Shown: positions 35,700 to 45,281 of the stretch, piece after piece
Numbering within the stretch: the stretch's first letter is position 1
Layout: each line of letters begins with the position of its first letter
Assembly: GCF_023100845.1 (NCBI RefSeq)
Contig: NZ_CP095864.1
Coordinates: forward strand, 1,426,001-1,490,000
Reading direction: 5' to 3'
DNA length: 64,000 bases
Origin: Gordonia sp. PP30
GTDB taxonomy: Bacteria > Actinomycetota > Actinomycetes > Mycobacteriales > Mycobacteriaceae
Translations under genes and position numbers: made by a program
The notes under the pieces: model-generated
Databases searched by the model: none
Seen by the model: the letters and a program-made list of their open reading frames with translations, nothing else
Told to the model about the DNA's origin: nothing

Positions 35700-36407
35700 C
35701 TCCGTCTCGGCGATCGCCGGAAGATCAAGTCCCGCAACAGGATCGGCCCACACCAGGGCCGCTCCGGCCAGCAGCGGGGCCAGCAGATGATCGACGACGC
35801 CGTCGTCGGTGCGCCACGGACGGGTGGAGAGCACCCGCATTCCGGCCGTGATGCCCGCCGTCTCGGCGGCCGCGGCGGCGCGGGCGAGGACGTCGGCCAC
35901 ACCGAGTTCACCGAGCGCCAGCGGGCCGGCTCCGGAGGGGGAGAAGCGGTCGCCGTGCGGGCGCACCGTATCGCCGAAGTCGCCGGCGAAGGCGGGGAGG
36001 CCGGGGACCCGGCCGCCGAACGGGTCCAGCGGCACCGCGATCAGTTCCTCGGCCTCCGGATGATCGTCCAGCCGGCCGGCGGTGGTGAACACGACGCGCG
36101 CGTCACCGGTGTCACCCGGCAGTGCCACCCGCAGCCCGGCCCACCAGGCGCCGAGCAGCGTGGCGGCGCTCTGCCAATGCTCGGGCAGGTCCACGGCCAC
36201 CGTGTCGCCGGGCAGCAGGCCGGCCTCGTCGCGCAGATAGTTCGCGATCTTGGCCGACCAGTTCTCCAGCGTCGCCCCGGACAGCCCGACGCGCTGAGTC
36301 GGCATATCGGGGCCCGCTCCCGGCGCCCCGGTGCCGTAGTAGGTGAGCAGCGGGCGGGCGCGGTCGGTGACGGCCTCGAACACGGCCCCGGTGACGGTCG
36401 ACGGCAT
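35676..36407 (-). CDS. TIGR03089-family protein (AMP-binding-like)
   Basis: This 243-residue protein of an actinobacterial family of unknown function looks like the first part of an AMP-forming acyl-CoA synthetase: LTYYG...RVGLSGATLENWSAKIANYL, LLPGDTVAVDLPEHWQSAATLLGAWWAGL. It lacks the adenylation P-loop and the C-terminal domain, so it is not a full synthetase. Its ATG overlaps the LCP stop (TGATG), showing coupling to that envelope gene. The pair corresponds to Rv3267-Rv3268. Confidence 0.85.
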   Translation of the reverse strand: MPSTVTGAVFEAVTDRARPLLTYYGTGAPGAGPDMPTQRVGLSGATLENWSAKIANYLRDEAGLLPGDTVAVDLPEHWQSAATLLGAWWAGLRVALPGDTGDARVVFTTAGRLDDHPEAEELIAVPLDPFGGRVPGLPAFAGDFGDTVRPHGDRFSPSGAGPLALGELGVADVLARAAAAAETAGITAGMRVLSTRPWRTDDGVVDHLLAPLLAGAALVWADPVAGLDLPAIAETEKTGLTLG

Positions 36408-38176
36408 CAGTTCACGCACACCGGGCCGTTGGTGTCGGCCTTGATGGCCGGGGTGGCCTTCACCTCGCCGTCGGAGGCGCCGGACGTCTGGTCGTTGGCG
36501 TTGTCGCCCTGCGGTCCGGTGTTCCAGATGGCCCCGGTACCGGTGTAGGTGTTGGTCAGGACCGCGCGCAGCCGGTCGTCCGGGAGCGAGGTGTCCTTCC
36601 GGATCTCGATGTCCCCGCCGAGGTCCTTCACCAGCTGCTTGGCGCCGTCACCGTCGGGGTCCTTGGCGAAGACGATCGAGTTGAACTCGTTCATCGGCTT
36701 GCTCGACGTCGCGCCCTCGCGGTAGCCCTTGGCGGTGAGCAGACCCGAGACGTTCGCGGCGAGGCCGTCGACGGTGCCCGCGTTGACCACGTCCACCTGG
36801 TAGGCGCCGCGACCGGTCTTCACGGTCGACGCCTTGCCGAGCTGGCGGTCGACGAAGGTCTGGACCTGCTTCGGATCCACCTCGACCACGCTCTGCGTGC
36901 CGTCGTCGCTCCAGCCATGCTCGCTGACCACCGGGATGGTGGTGAATTTGACGTTGCCGCCGGTCAGGTCCTTCATCTGCTCGGCGAGCTTCACCACGTC
37001 CCAGCCGTCGTCGATCACGACCGACCGGGACACGGCGTGCTCCAGCTCGGTCAGCTTGCCGGGGTTCGTGAGCGTCTTGGTGGACAGGATCTTCTGCGCG
37101 AGCGAGGCCATGTACACCTGCTGGCGGGTGATGCGATCCAGGTCGCCGCGCGGCAGGTCGTGCCGCTGGCGCACGAAGCTCAGCGCCTTCGGCCCGTTCA
37201 GGGTCTGCCGTCCGGCCTTGAAATGAGCGCCGGAGAGCGGCTCGTTCACGGCGTTCTTCAGGCAGACGTCGACGCCGCCGACCGCGTCGGTCAGCAGCGC
37301 GAAGCCGAGCAGGCCGACCTCGGCGTAGTGGTCGACCGTGACGCCGGTGAGGCCGGCGACCGACTCGATGAGGGCCTTGCGGCCGGCCTTGGTGCCGTCG
37401 GCCTCCGCCTTGGCCTCGGCGGTGCCGCTCTCCACCTCGGTGCGCCGCACCTGCTCGCGGGTGGCGCCGTACGCGGCGTTGATCTTGCTCATGCCGAGGC
37501 CGGGGACCTCGACGTACGAGTCACGCGGGATGGAGATGGCCGTCGCGCCGGAGCCGTCGTTGGGGATCCGGATCAGGAGGATCGTGTCGGTGGAGGTGGT
37601 GATGTCGTCGCCGACGCGCAACCACTTGAGTTCGTCCGGCGAGAGTGGGTTGCCCTTGGCGTCGACGCGCGAGTCGGTGCCGACCAGCAGGATGTCGACG
37701 GCGCCGTCGCTGCCGCCGCCCAGGCCCAGGCCGCCCAGCAGGGTGACCGCCGAGTTGAGGCTCGCGATCCGGTTCCAGGCGACGCCGGTGACGATCAGGA
37801 CGACGGCGGTGATCAGTGCGATGAGTCCGCGACCGATCGGCAGCGCCGCGCCCGGGCGGCCGCCGGTCAGGCGGGCGAGGAAGGTGCGTGGTCCGCGCGG
37901 CGGTCCACCGCGGCCGGCCGCGGGCCGCGGGGTGGGCCGGGCCGGGCGGCGGGCGCGCGCCGGACGGCCCGCGTTCTCGCGTGTGCCCGCCGTGCGTTCG
38001 GGCCGGCCGCGTTCGGCGGAGGTGCGGCGGCGGGTGTGGATCTCGGCCGACGTGTTCGTCTTGCGTTTGGTGGTTCCGGTGCCGCGGGTCGAGGTCGGCG
38101 TGGTCCGCGGCCGGGGTGCGGCGCGTCCGGCGCGGGCACCCTCGGCCCGGGCGCGGCCTTCGCGTCGTTCTTCCAC
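36407..38176 (-). CDS. LytR-CpsA-Psr (LCP) family cell-wall ligase
   Basis: This 589-residue protein attaches arabinogalactan or similar polymers to peptidoglycan in the LCP family. A basic, Arg/Pro/Thr-rich cytoplasmic tail (1-110) precedes one transmembrane helix (about 116-135). The extracytoplasmic LCP domain has VDILLVGTDSR, TDTILLIRIPNDGSGATAISIPRDSYVEVPG, INAAYG, VDHYAEVGLLGF, and FVRQRHDLPRGDLDRITRQQ. A LytR_C-type domain (about 430-530) follows. GTG at 38176 was chosen for GGAAGGA upstream. It is divergent from rmlD and wbbL, which build the rhamnose linker that LCP proteins act on, as in Rv3264c-Rv3267. Confidence 0.92.
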   Translation of the reverse strand: MEERREGRARAEGARAGRAAPRPRTTPTSTRGTGTTKRKTNTSAEIHTRRRTSAERGRPERTAGTRENAGRPARARRPARPTPRPAAGRGGPPRGPRTFLARLTGGRPGAALPIGRGLIALITAVVLIVTGVAWNRIASLNSAVTLLGGLGLGGGSDGAVDILLVGTDSRVDAKGNPLSPDELKWLRVGDDITTSTDTILLIRIPNDGSGATAISIPRDSYVEVPGLGMSKINAAYGATREQVRRTEVESGTAEAKAEADGTKAGRKALIESVAGLTGVTVDHYAEVGLLGFALLTDAVGGVDVCLKNAVNEPLSGAHFKAGRQTLNGPKALSFVRQRHDLPRGDLDRITRQQVYMASLAQKILSTKTLTNPGKLTELEHAVSRSVVIDDGWDVVKLAEQMKDLTGGNVKFTTIPVVSEHGWSDDGTQSVVEVDPKQVQTFVDRQLGKASTVKTGRGAYQVDVVNAGTVDGLAANVSGLLTAKGYREGATSSKPMNEFNSIVFAKDPDGDGAKQLVKDLGGDIEIRKDTSLPDDRLRAVLTNTYTGTGAIWNTGPQGDNANDQTSGASDGEVKATPAIKADTNGPVCVN

Positions 38177-38313
38177 CGCGCCTCGGTTCCTTCCGTTCGT
38201 GTGGCTGATGTGACAAGTGTGGTGTTCAGGGTACTGGTTTCGGACCGCCGTGCCCGGAACGCAACGCCGGGGTGTCCGGGTCCGCCGAGTCCGGGTGCGG
38301 CAGCATGGGAGCC

Positions 38314-39207
38314 ATGTCACAGCGCACCGTCCACCTGATCGGCGCCTCCGGGCAGCTCGGCACGGCTCTGCGAGCGACCGCCCCGGCTGGGGCCGTCGTG
38401 CAGCCGTACACCTCCGACGATATCGATCTGATCCGCCGCCTCTCGGTCCGCGACGCGCTGGCCGGTCTGCGTTCCGGCGACGTCGTCGTGAACGCGGCCG
38501 CCTACACCGCCGTCGACGACGCCGAGACCGACTGGGACCTGGCCTTCCGGGTGAACGCGCACGGTCCGGCTCTGCTGGCTGAGGCGACCGCCGCCGCGGG
38601 GGCCCGGCTGGTGCACCTGTCCACCGACTACGTGTTCAGCGCCCCGCCGGGGTGGACCGTGCCTCTGGAACCCGGCGATCTGGATCCGGAGGCCGAGCCG
38701 GAGTCGATCTACGGCGCGAGCAAGCTGGCGGGGGAGCGGGCGGCGCGGGCCGCCGATCCGTCGTCGACGGTGGTCCGCACCGCCTGGGTGTACACCGGCG
38801 GACCGGACTCGCCCGACTTCGTCGGCACCATGCGCCGCCTCGAAGCCGGCCGTCCGGAGATCTCGGTGGTCGACGACCAGCGCGGCTCGCCGACCTATGT
38901 GAGCGATCTCGCGCGCGGCCTGTGGGAGCTGGTCGGGCATGTCGGGGCACCCAGTGACACCACCGCCGGCGCGGATCTGCACGCCACGGGCGCGGGCGAG
39001 GCCACCTGGTTTCAGCTCGCGCAGGCCGTTTTCGCAGGTCTCGGCGCCGATCCGGGCCGTGTACTCCCGTGCACCACGGATCAATTCCCGCGTCCGGCGC
39101 CGCGCCCGGCGTTCTCCGTCCTCTCCGGACGGTCGTGGGCTCAGGCCGGTCTGACGCCGCTGCGCGACTGGCGCGAGGCCCTCACCGAGGCCCTCGAAAG
39201 CCGGTGA
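38314..39207 (+). CDS. rmlD: dTDP-4-dehydrorhamnose reductase
   Basis: This 297-residue NAD(P)H-dependent reductase makes dTDP-L-rhamnose, the donor for the rhamnose of the peptidoglycan-arabinogalactan linker. N-terminal Rossmann motif GASGQLG, VVNAAAYTAVDDAE, STDYVFS, then catalytic Tyr and Lys in YGASKLAGE, and DDQRGSPTY for substrate binding. ATG at 38314 has GGGAG just upstream; an ATG 42 bases earlier is in frame but less likely. First gene of rmlD-wbbL-manB. Confidence 0.93.
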   Translation: MSQRTVHLIGASGQLGTALRATAPAGAVVQPYTSDDIDLIRRLSVRDALAGLRSGDVVVNAAAYTAVDDAETDWDLAFRVNAHGPALLAEATAAAGARLVHLSTDYVFSAPPGWTVPLEPGDLDPEAEPESIYGASKLAGERAARAADPSSTVVRTAWVYTGGPDSPDFVGTMRRLEAGRPEISVVDDQRGSPTYVSDLARGLWELVGHVGAPSDTTAGADLHATGAGEATWFQLAQAVFAGLGADPGRVLPCTTDQFPRPAPRPAFSVLSGRSWAQAGLTPLRDWREALTEALESR

Positions 39208-39217
39208 GAGCGGGCCG

Positions 39218-40168
39218 ATGTCCTACTCTATGGCGGTGACTTCTGGACCCGACGCCGCCGGACGCGGCGACGCCGAGCCCGTCGCCGTGGTGACCGTGAC
39301 GTATTCGTCCGGGGAGTATCTGCATAGCTTCCTGCGCACGCTGGGCGCCGCCACGACGCGCCCGGTGCAGGTGGTGATCGCCGACAACGGCAGCACCGAC
39401 GGTGCGCCCGAGGAGGCCGCGGCGCAGCGGCCCGAGGTGACCCTGGTGCACACCGGCGGCAATCTCGGCTACGGCGGCGGCATGAACCGCGGCATCGCGG
39501 AGATCGCCCCGGAGGTGGAGTTCGTGGTGATCGCGAATCCGGACGTCGAATGGACGCCCGGATCGCTGGACGAGTTGCTCGACGCGGCGCGCCGCTGGCC
39601 CCGCGCCGGAGCCCTCGGCCCGCTGATCACCGAGCCCGACGGCACCGTCTACCCGTCGGCGCGGCGGGTCCCGGACCTGGTGTCCGGGTCCGGTCACGCG
39701 ATCCTGGGCACGATCTGGCCGGGCAACCCCTGGACGGTCGCCTACCGCAACGAGAACGACGACGTCACCGAGCGGCCGGTCGGCTGGCTGTCCGGCTCGT
39801 GCCTGCTGGTGCGCCGGGCCGCGTTCGACTCGATCGGCGGCTTCGACTCGCGCTACTTCATGTTCATGGAGGACGTCGACCTCGGTGACCGGCTGGCCAA
39901 GGCCGGCTGGCTCAACGTCTTCGTCCCCTCGGCGCGGGTGATGCACGCCAAGAGCCACTCGGTGTCCAAGCACCCCGAGCGGATGCTCACCGCGCACCAC
40001 GACAGTGCGTACCGATTCCAGGCCGACCGCCATCCCGGTGCCCGCTGGGCACCGGTGCGCTGGGCACTGCGCGGCGGCCTCGCCGTGCGCCGGCGCATCG
40101 CCGTCGCCTCCGCTCTCCGAGAACTGCGCGCCGCCGAGCAGCAGTCGACCGCCGCAAGAGAAGGGTGA
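39218..40168 (+). CDS. wbbL: Rhamnosyltransferase (GT2)
   Basis: This 316-residue family 2 glycosyltransferase is similar to mycobacterial WbbL, which adds L-rhamnose to GlcNAc-diphosphodecaprenol in linker synthesis. Motifs: VVTVTYSSGEYLHSFLRTL, VIADNGSTDGAPEE, GGNLGYGGGMNRGI, the metal-binding ANPDVEW, and GWLSGSCLLVRRAAFDSIGGFDSRYFMFMEDVDLGDRL with the ED acid motif. It follows rmlD by 10 bases. Two internal starts (39230, 39236) are possible. Confidence 0.93.
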   Translation: MSYSMAVTSGPDAAGRGDAEPVAVVTVTYSSGEYLHSFLRTLGAATTRPVQVVIADNGSTDGAPEEAAAQRPEVTLVHTGGNLGYGGGMNRGIAEIAPEVEFVVIANPDVEWTPGSLDELLDAARRWPRAGALGPLITEPDGTVYPSARRVPDLVSGSGHAILGTIWPGNPWTVAYRNENDDVTERPVGWLSGSCLLVRRAAFDSIGGFDSRYFMFMEDVDLGDRLAKAGWLNVFVPSARVMHAKSHSVSKHPERMLTAHHDSAYRFQADRHPGARWAPVRWALRGGLAVRRRIAVASALRELRAAEQQSTAAREG

Positions 40169-40173
40169 GCGCT

Positions 40174-41277
40174 GTGGCTCCCGAATCCCAGAATCCCAGG
40201 TCCCAGAATCCCGATGTGCAGGCCCTGATCCTGGTGGGCGGCAAGGGAACCCGGCTGCGGCCGCTGACCCTGTCGGCGCCCAAGCCGATGCTGCCGACCG
40301 CCGGGGTGCCGTTCCTGACCCATCTGATCGCGCGTATCCGTGAGGCCGGGGTCACCGACATCGTGCTGGGCACGTCGTACCAGGCGGAGGTGTTCTCCGA
40401 GTACTACGGCGACGGTGCCGACCTCGGGGTACGGCTGACGTACGTCACCGAGAAGGAGGCGCTCGGCACCGGCGGCGGCATCCGCAACGTGTACGACTCG
40501 CTGACCGCCGACACCGTCCTGGTGTTCAACGGCGACGTCCTCGGCGGCACCGACATCCGCGAGGTGCTCGACACCCATCGCACCTCCGGGGCCGAGGTCA
40601 CGCTGCACCTGGTGCAGGTCGGCGACCCGCGGGCCTTCGGCTGCGTGCCGACCGACGGCGACGGGCGCGTCACCGCGTTCCTGGAGAAGACGCAGGACCC
40701 GCCCACCAACCAGATCAACGCCGGCACCTACGTGTTCCGCCGCTCGGTGATCGGCGAGATCCCCACCGGCCGGCCGGTGTCGGTGGAGCGCGAGGTGTTC
40801 CCGCGGCTGCTCGCCGAGGGCCGCCACATCCAGGGCCACGTCGACGGCGCCTACTGGCGCGACATGGGCACCCCGGAGGACTTCGTCCGCGGCTCGGCCG
40901 ACCTGGTGCGCGGCATCGCGCCGTCGCCGGTGCTCGACGGCGAGCGCGGGGAATCGCTGGTCAAGGAGGGGGCGCACGTCGCCGCCGATGCCGTTCTGGT
41001 CGGTGGCACGGTGGTCGGCGCCGACGCGCAGATCGGTCCGGGTGCGCGGCTCGACGGCGCGGTGATCTTCGACGGCGCCATCATCGAGGCGGGCGCGGCG
41101 ATCGAGCGCAGCATCGTCGGCTTCGGTGCCCGCGTGGGCCGCGGCGCCCTGATCCGCGACACGGTGATCGGCGACCAGGCCCACATCGGCAACCGTTGCG
41201 AGCTGCTGCGCGGCGCGCGCGTGTGGCCCGGCGTGCAGATCCCGGAGGCCGGAATCCGCTTCTCGACCGACGTGTAG
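40174..41277 (+). CDS. manB: Mannose-1-phosphate guanylyltransferase
   Basis: This enzyme of about 367 residues makes GDP-mannose for mannosylated lipids and glycans. The nucleotidyltransferase domain begins ALILVGGKGTRLRPLTLSAPKPMLP; GGGIRNVYD, FNGDVLGG and FLEKTQDPPTNQINAGTYVF follow. The C-terminus is a left-handed beta-helix of hexapeptide repeats (ADAVLVGGTVVGADAQIGPGA). The name follows mycobacterial Rv3264c (called manB in older literature, manC in others). GTG 40174 has GAAGGG at good spacing; GTG 40165 overlaps the wbbL stop and is an alternative. The first residues contain a duplicated SQNP. Confidence 0.9.
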   Translation: MAPESQNPRSQNPDVQALILVGGKGTRLRPLTLSAPKPMLPTAGVPFLTHLIARIREAGVTDIVLGTSYQAEVFSEYYGDGADLGVRLTYVTEKEALGTGGGIRNVYDSLTADTVLVFNGDVLGGTDIREVLDTHRTSGAEVTLHLVQVGDPRAFGCVPTDGDGRVTAFLEKTQDPPTNQINAGTYVFRRSVIGEIPTGRPVSVEREVFPRLLAEGRHIQGHVDGAYWRDMGTPEDFVRGSADLVRGIAPSPVLDGERGESLVKEGAHVAADAVLVGGTVVGADAQIGPGARLDGAVIFDGAIIEAGAAIERSIVGFGARVGRGALIRDTVIGDQAHIGNRCELLRGARVWPGVQIPEAGIRFSTDV

Positions 41278-41314
41278 GTCCTCGCCGACAGGGCTTGTCG
41301 AACCCGCCGGCCGA

Positions 41315-41377
41315 GCCGTCCACCTCGCCGGCTGGGCCGTCCACCTCGCCGGCTGAGCTGTCCACCTCGCCGGCTGA
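41315..41377. repeat. Three tandem 21-bp repeats at a synteny junction
   Basis: Three 21-bp units (41315-41335, 41336-41356, 41357-41377) share GTCCACCTCGCCGGCTG and differ at one or two bases. Flanking CTTGTCGAA words (41294 and 41378 onward) belong to the same family as the in-gene repeat at 55547-55609. The array separates the Rv3264c-like and Rv1220c-like blocks. Confidence 0.85.
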
Positions 41378-41391
41378 GCTTGTCGAAGCCC

Positions 41392-42024
41392 CTACCGCGC
41401 CTTCGCGGCGACCAGCAGGCCGGTGTCCACCGGGACGACCGCGGGCAGCAGGCGGTCGTCGTCGGCGATCAGCTGCGCGGCCTCGCGAACCGCGAGCGTC
41501 CGCGGATCGGTCACGTCGCGGTCGGCGATGGTGCCCCCGGCCGACGCATCGGTCAGCACCAGCACGCCGCCGGGCCGCAGGATCCGGACGCCCTCGGCGA
41601 CGAACGCCGGATAGCCGAGCAGCGGGCCGTCGACGAAGACGACGTCGTACGACTCGTCGGCGAGCCGGGTGAGCACGTCCGACGGGGCACCGGTGATGAG
41701 CCGGGTGCGGCCGGGCGCGATCCCGGCATCGGCGAACGCCTGGCGGGCGGCGCGGTGGTGCTCGGGTTCGGGGTCGATGGTGGTCAGCACCCCGCTGACC
41801 GGCATCCCGGCCAGCAGCCACAGACCGCTCACACCTACCCCGGTGCCGATCTCGGCGACATGCTGGGCGCCGGCGACGCGGGTGAGCACCGAGAGCAGCG
41901 CACCGGCCGCGGGACTGATCGTCGTCGCGCCGAGTTCGGCGGCCCGCGCCCGCGCGGCACGGAGCGCCTCGTCTTCCAGGATCGCCGAGTCCGCGTAGGC
42001 GGCCAATGCGGAGGTGTCACTCAT
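41392..42024 (-). CDS. O-methyltransferase (class I, SAM-dependent)
   Basis: This 210-residue family 3 O-methyltransferase corresponds to Rv1220c, divergent from sigE. SAM-binding motif HVAEIGTGVGVSGLWLLAG, acidic strand LTTIDPEPEHHRAARQAF, and YDVVFVDGPLLGYPAFVAEGVRILRPGGVLVL. The substrate is not known. ATG at 42024 is preferred; a GTG 6 bases upstream is possible. The gene ends within the intergenic repeat area. Confidence 0.9.
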   Translation of the reverse strand: MSDTSALAAYADSAILEDEALRAARARAAELGATTISPAAGALLSVLTRVAGAQHVAEIGTGVGVSGLWLLAGMPVSGVLTTIDPEPEHHRAARQAFADAGIAPGRTRLITGAPSDVLTRLADESYDVVFVDGPLLGYPAFVAEGVRILRPGGVLVLTDASAGGTIADRDVTDPRTLAVREAAQLIADDDRLLPAVVPVDTGLLVAAKAR

Positions 42025-42162
42025 GCTCACGAGGGTGCCAGACCGTGGTCCGGCCGGTGCGGGTGGCACGCCGCGAGGGGCCGATCGGCATCCTCAGCAA
42101 ACACTTAGGCGAGTAACAGCACTGGCACACGCCGGTGGGAGAGGCTGAACCGCAAGCAGCCC

Positions 42163-42188
42163 GGAATACCGGCGCCGGTCACGGCGTT
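42163..42188 (+). promoter_or_regulatory. Candidate ECF-type promoter of sigE
   Basis: GGAATA (42163-42168), a 16-base spacer and CGTT (42185-42188) match the GGAAC-N16-18-CGTT pattern of SigE/SigH-type promoters at most positions. It lies 38 bases before the sigE start, which would fit autoregulation as known for mycobacterial sigE. No experimental support is available. Confidence 0.4.
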
Positions 42189-42225
42189 TCACCGGGCGAG
42201 GTCAGGGAAGGAGCCGTGCAGAGCG

Positions 42226-42843
42226 GTGAAGCAGGTTCGACACAGCGGGCAGGGGTCTTCGCCGTTCGCCGGTACCGCCGGATTCGACGAGACGGGCGAC
42301 GCCGCGCTGATGCCGTCGTGGGAGGACCTGGTCGCCGAGCACGCCGACCGCGTCTACCGGCTCGCGTACCGGCTGTGCGGCAATCAGCACGACGCCGAGG
42401 ATCTGACCCAGGAGACGTTCATCCGGGTGTTCCGCTCGCTGCACAACTATCAGCCGGGCACCTTCGAGGGCTGGCTGCACCGCATCACGACCAATCTCTT
42501 CCTGGACATGGTGCGGCGCCGCAACAAGATCCGGATGGAGACGCTGGAGACCGGCTACGAGCGCATCAGCGCCGACACGCCCGACCCGCAGCAGGCGTAC
42601 GCCGATGCGAGCCTGGACCCGGATCTGCAGCAGGCGCTCGACGCGCTGGCGCCCGAGTTCCGCGCCGCCGTGGTGCTCTGTGACATCGAGGGTCTGTCGT
42701 ACGAGGAGATCGCCGCGACCATGGGCGTCAAGAAGGGGACGGTGCGCAGCCGGATCCATCGTGGACGCCAGGGAATCCGGGAGTTCCTGCTCGCGCGCGG
42801 TCACACCGGCAGTCGTTCGGTGGCTGTCGGCAGCGATGCCTGA
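42226..42843 (+). CDS. sigE: ECF RNA polymerase sigma factor SigE
   Basis: This 205-residue ECF sigma factor controls the envelope-stress response in mycobacteria. Region 2 (about 33-100) is nearly the mycobacterial sequence: [33 protein letters not shown] and [25 protein letters not shown]. Region 4 (about 135-190) has PPEF-like [48 protein letters not shown] at 42226 has AAGGAG 12 bases upstream. ATG at 42310 would give a shorter form; mycobacterial SigE also has alternative starts. rseA, htrA and tatB follow. Confidence 0.94.
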   Translation: MKQVRHSGQGSSPFAGTAGFDETGDAALMPSWEDLVAEHADRVYRLAYRLCGNQHDAEDLTQETFIRVFRSLHNYQPGTFEGWLHRITTNLFLDMVRRRNKIRMETLETGYERISADTPDPQQAYADASLDPDLQQALDALAPEFRAAVVLCDIEGLSYEEIAATMGVKKGTVRSRIHRGRQGIREFLLARGHTGSRSVAVGSDA

Positions 42844-42931
42844 GCGCACCGCCCGCAACGTTCCGATAAGCTGGGGTCGACTTCGCCGCGTCCGCGGCGG
42901 GAGCTGTTCCGAGCGACGAGGGGAGCCGTGC

Positions 42932-43282
42932 GTGGGTGACGAGCGTTCCTCGCGGCCCGGGCGCTGGGCGCCGGTGGGTGCCACGTTCGCGCCCAACCCC
43001 GAATACCGCGCCGGTCGTGCGTTCGGTTCCACCGATCACCTCGCCGCCGACGCCGTCGTCGCGTATGTCGACGGCGTGCTGAGCGCGTCCGCCCAGGGGC
43101 GGGCCGAACGGCATCTCGCACTGTGCACACAGTGCGCCGCCGAGGTCGCCGCGCAGGCCGGTGCCCGGTCGGTCCTGAGAGCCAGTCGCGACGTGTCCGC
43201 GCCCATGGATCTGATCGGCCAGCTCAGCAAGATCCCGACCCGCGAGATCGATGTGCGGGACCTCGACCGCCGGAGCCGCTGA
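42932..43282 (+). CDS. rseA: Anti-sigma factor RseA (zinc-associated)
   Basis: This 116-residue protein has the ZAS signature H-x3-C-x2-C (His61, Cys65, Cys68 in HLALCTQC) that binds zinc and holds SigE inactive. It has no transmembrane segment, like mycobacterial RseA (Rv1222). The upstream ADAVVAYVDGVLSASAQGRAERHL helix is usual for this family. GTG at 42932 follows GGGGAG. Its place between sigE and htrA supports the name. Confidence 0.9.
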   Translation: MGDERSSRPGRWAPVGATFAPNPEYRAGRAFGSTDHLAADAVVAYVDGVLSASAQGRAERHLALCTQCAAEVAAQAGARSVLRASRDVSAPMDLIGQLSKIPTREIDVRDLDRRSR

Positions 43283-43285
43283 CAC

Positions 43286-44782
43286 GTGACCGATACCCCC
43301 GACTGGTCGGACCGCGACCAGAATCGGCCCCCGGCCGATCGCGCGACCGACCCGGTGACCGCTGTGCCGTCACGGGTGACCCGTCCGCCGGTGCCGGAGC
43401 AGGTCGCCGCCGTGTTCGGTCGTCCGCCCGGCGTCGAGGACTCGTTCGGCAACCGGTCGTCGACGCCCGTACCGCAGCCGCAGATCGCCCCGCCGGACCC
43501 GGTGCTCGCCGAAGCCTTCGGCCGGCCGGCCGGCGCGGCCGACACCCTGCAGCGTGACCCCTACGCCACCTACGGCGCACCGGAGGGTGAGGCCGAACCG
43601 GAGGATCCGTGGCGCGATCCGGCGAGCGCCGCGCGGCTCGACGGGCCGGCGCTGCGCGCATCGACCGGCGAACCGGTCCTCACCGCCGGTCCCAAGCTGG
43701 GCGTGCGGGATCTGCTGTTCGGCGACCGTGTGCACTGGTGGGCGCTGGTCTCCCTGGCGCTCGTCGCGGTGCTGATCGGTCTCGGCGGCGGCCTGCTCGG
43801 CCGCTGGACCGCCGAGGTGATCCCGCCGCGCAACACCAATGCGGTGGAGCTGCACGTCGACCACAGCAAGGCCGATTCCGGCGACGTCGCCCAGGTGGCC
43901 AAGGCGTTCGCCCCCGCCGTCGTGATGATCGAGGTCCGCACCGCGGGCGGCGGTGGTACCGGCTCCGGGTTCGTGGTCGACAAGCTCGGCTACATCGTCA
44001 CCAACAACCACGTGATCAGCCAGGCCGCCAACGACAAGGAGGCCAAGCTGGAGGTGGTCTTCGACGACCACAGCCGGGTGCCGGCCCGCATCGTCGGCCG
44101 CGACATCCGCACCGACATCGCGGTGCTCAAGGTCGACAACGTCGAGAACATCACGGTCGCCAAGCTCGGCGACTCGTCGAAGCTGGAGATCGGGCAGCCG
44201 GTGATCGCGTTCGGCGCGCCCCTCGGGCTCGACCGCACCGTCACCACCGGCATCGTCAGCGCCGTCGACCGGGCCGTGCCGCTGCGGCCGGACGCCGACT
44301 CCGACACCGACGCGGTGATCAACGCCATTCAGACCGACGCGGCGATCAACCCCGGCAACTCCGGTGGACCGCTGGTGGACGGTAAGGGCCGCGTGGTCGG
44401 CGTCAATACCGCCGCGGCGGTGACCGGCGGCGGCTCCATCGGCCTGGGCTTCGCGATCCCGATCAACGAGGCGATCCCGGTGGTCGACACGCTGATCAAG
44501 GACGGCAAGATCCACCATCCGCAGATCGGTGTCAGCGCCGCCACGGTCCGCAACGACCAGGTGTTCGGCGCCCAGGTCAAGAGCATCGCCGACGGCAGCC
44601 CCGCTGCCCGCGCCGGGCTCAAGGAGGGCGACGTGATCACCAAGTGGAACGGCAAGCCGATCGAGGGCGCTGACGAATTGACGGTCGCCGTCCGGAAGTC
44701 GAAGATCGGTGGCGAGGTGAAGTTCACCTACTGGCGCGACGGCCGCACCTTCGACGGCACCATCACGCCGGCGAGCGACTAG
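43286..44782 (+). CDS. htrA: HtrA/DegP-like membrane serine protease
   Basis: This 498-residue envelope protease has a proline-rich cytoplasmic N-terminus (1-145), one transmembrane helix (about 152-172), a trypsin-like domain with catalytic His242 (NNHVIS), Asp277 (TDIAVLK) and Ser359 (GNSGGPL), and a C-terminal PDZ domain (about 405-490; [23 protein letters not shown]). It degrades or refolds damaged exported proteins. The GTG start lies 3 bases after rseA, in the sigE regulon block. A long acidic/proline N-terminus is normal for mycobacterial HtrA. Confidence 0.94.
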   Translation: MTDTPDWSDRDQNRPPADRATDPVTAVPSRVTRPPVPEQVAAVFGRPPGVEDSFGNRSSTPVPQPQIAPPDPVLAEAFGRPAGAADTLQRDPYATYGAPEGEAEPEDPWRDPASAARLDGPALRASTGEPVLTAGPKLGVRDLLFGDRVHWWALVSLALVAVLIGLGGGLLGRWTAEVIPPRNTNAVELHVDHSKADSGDVAQVAKAFAPAVVMIEVRTAGGGGTGSGFVVDKLGYIVTNNHVISQAANDKEAKLEVVFDDHSRVPARIVGRDIRTDIAVLKVDNVENITVAKLGDSSKLEIGQPVIAFGAPLGLDRTVTTGIVSAVDRAVPLRPDADSDTDAVINAIQTDAAINPGNSGGPLVDGKGRVVGVNTAAAVTGGGSIGLGFAIPINEAIPVVDTLIKDGKIHHPQIGVSAATVRNDQVFGAQVKSIADGSPAARAGLKEGDVITKWNGKPIEGADELTVAVRKSKIGGEVKFTYWRDGRTFDGTITPASD

Positions 44783-44792
44783 AGGCGGCGCG

Positions 44793-45281
44793 ATGTTCAG
44801 CAGTATCGGGTGGGGCGAGGTCCTCATCCTGCTCGTCGCCGCTCTGGTCATCCTCGGTCCGGAACGCCTCCCCGGCGCCATCACCTGGACCGTGCAGTCG
44901 CTGAAGAAGGCGCGCGACTACGCGACGGGCGCCTCCCAGGACCTGCAGGAGCAGATGGGCACCGACTTCGATTCGCTCCGCGAGCCGCTGCAGCAACTCA
45001 ACGAACTGCGCCAGATGACGCCGAAAGCGCTCGTCACCAAGCATCTGTTCGACGGCGACGCGTCGACGCTCGATTCGCTGGAGTCCTCGGTCCGCGACTC
45101 GCTCAGCATCAGCGGCACCGCCCCGGCCAACCCGCATCCGCAGCCGGACGCCGCCGACGTCGACCGCCTGGAGCGCGCGACACAGGCCGATCCGGGCCGG
45201 CTGAACGGCGACGTCCCCGCTCCGCCGAAACCCTCGGGCACCCCGCGTCGCCACGACGTCGCCGACTGGGACGCCACGTAG
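44793..45281 (+). CDS. tatB: Sec-independent protein translocase subunit TatB
   Basis: This 162-residue TatB-type subunit of the twin-arginine exporter has an N-terminal helix [29 protein letters not shown] with the conserved E near position 9 and GPERLP turn, followed by an amphipathic helix ([17 protein letters not shown]). The rest is variable and proline-rich. It is the last gene of the sigE-rseA-htrA-tatB run, as in mycobacteria. Confidence 0.93.
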   Translation: MFSSIGWGEVLILLVAALVILGPERLPGAITWTVQSLKKARDYATGASQDLQEQMGTDFDSLREPLQQLNELRQMTPKALVTKHLFDGDASTLDSLESSVRDSLSISGTAPANPHPQPDAADVDRLERATQADPGRLNGDVPAPPKPSGTPRRHDVADWDAT

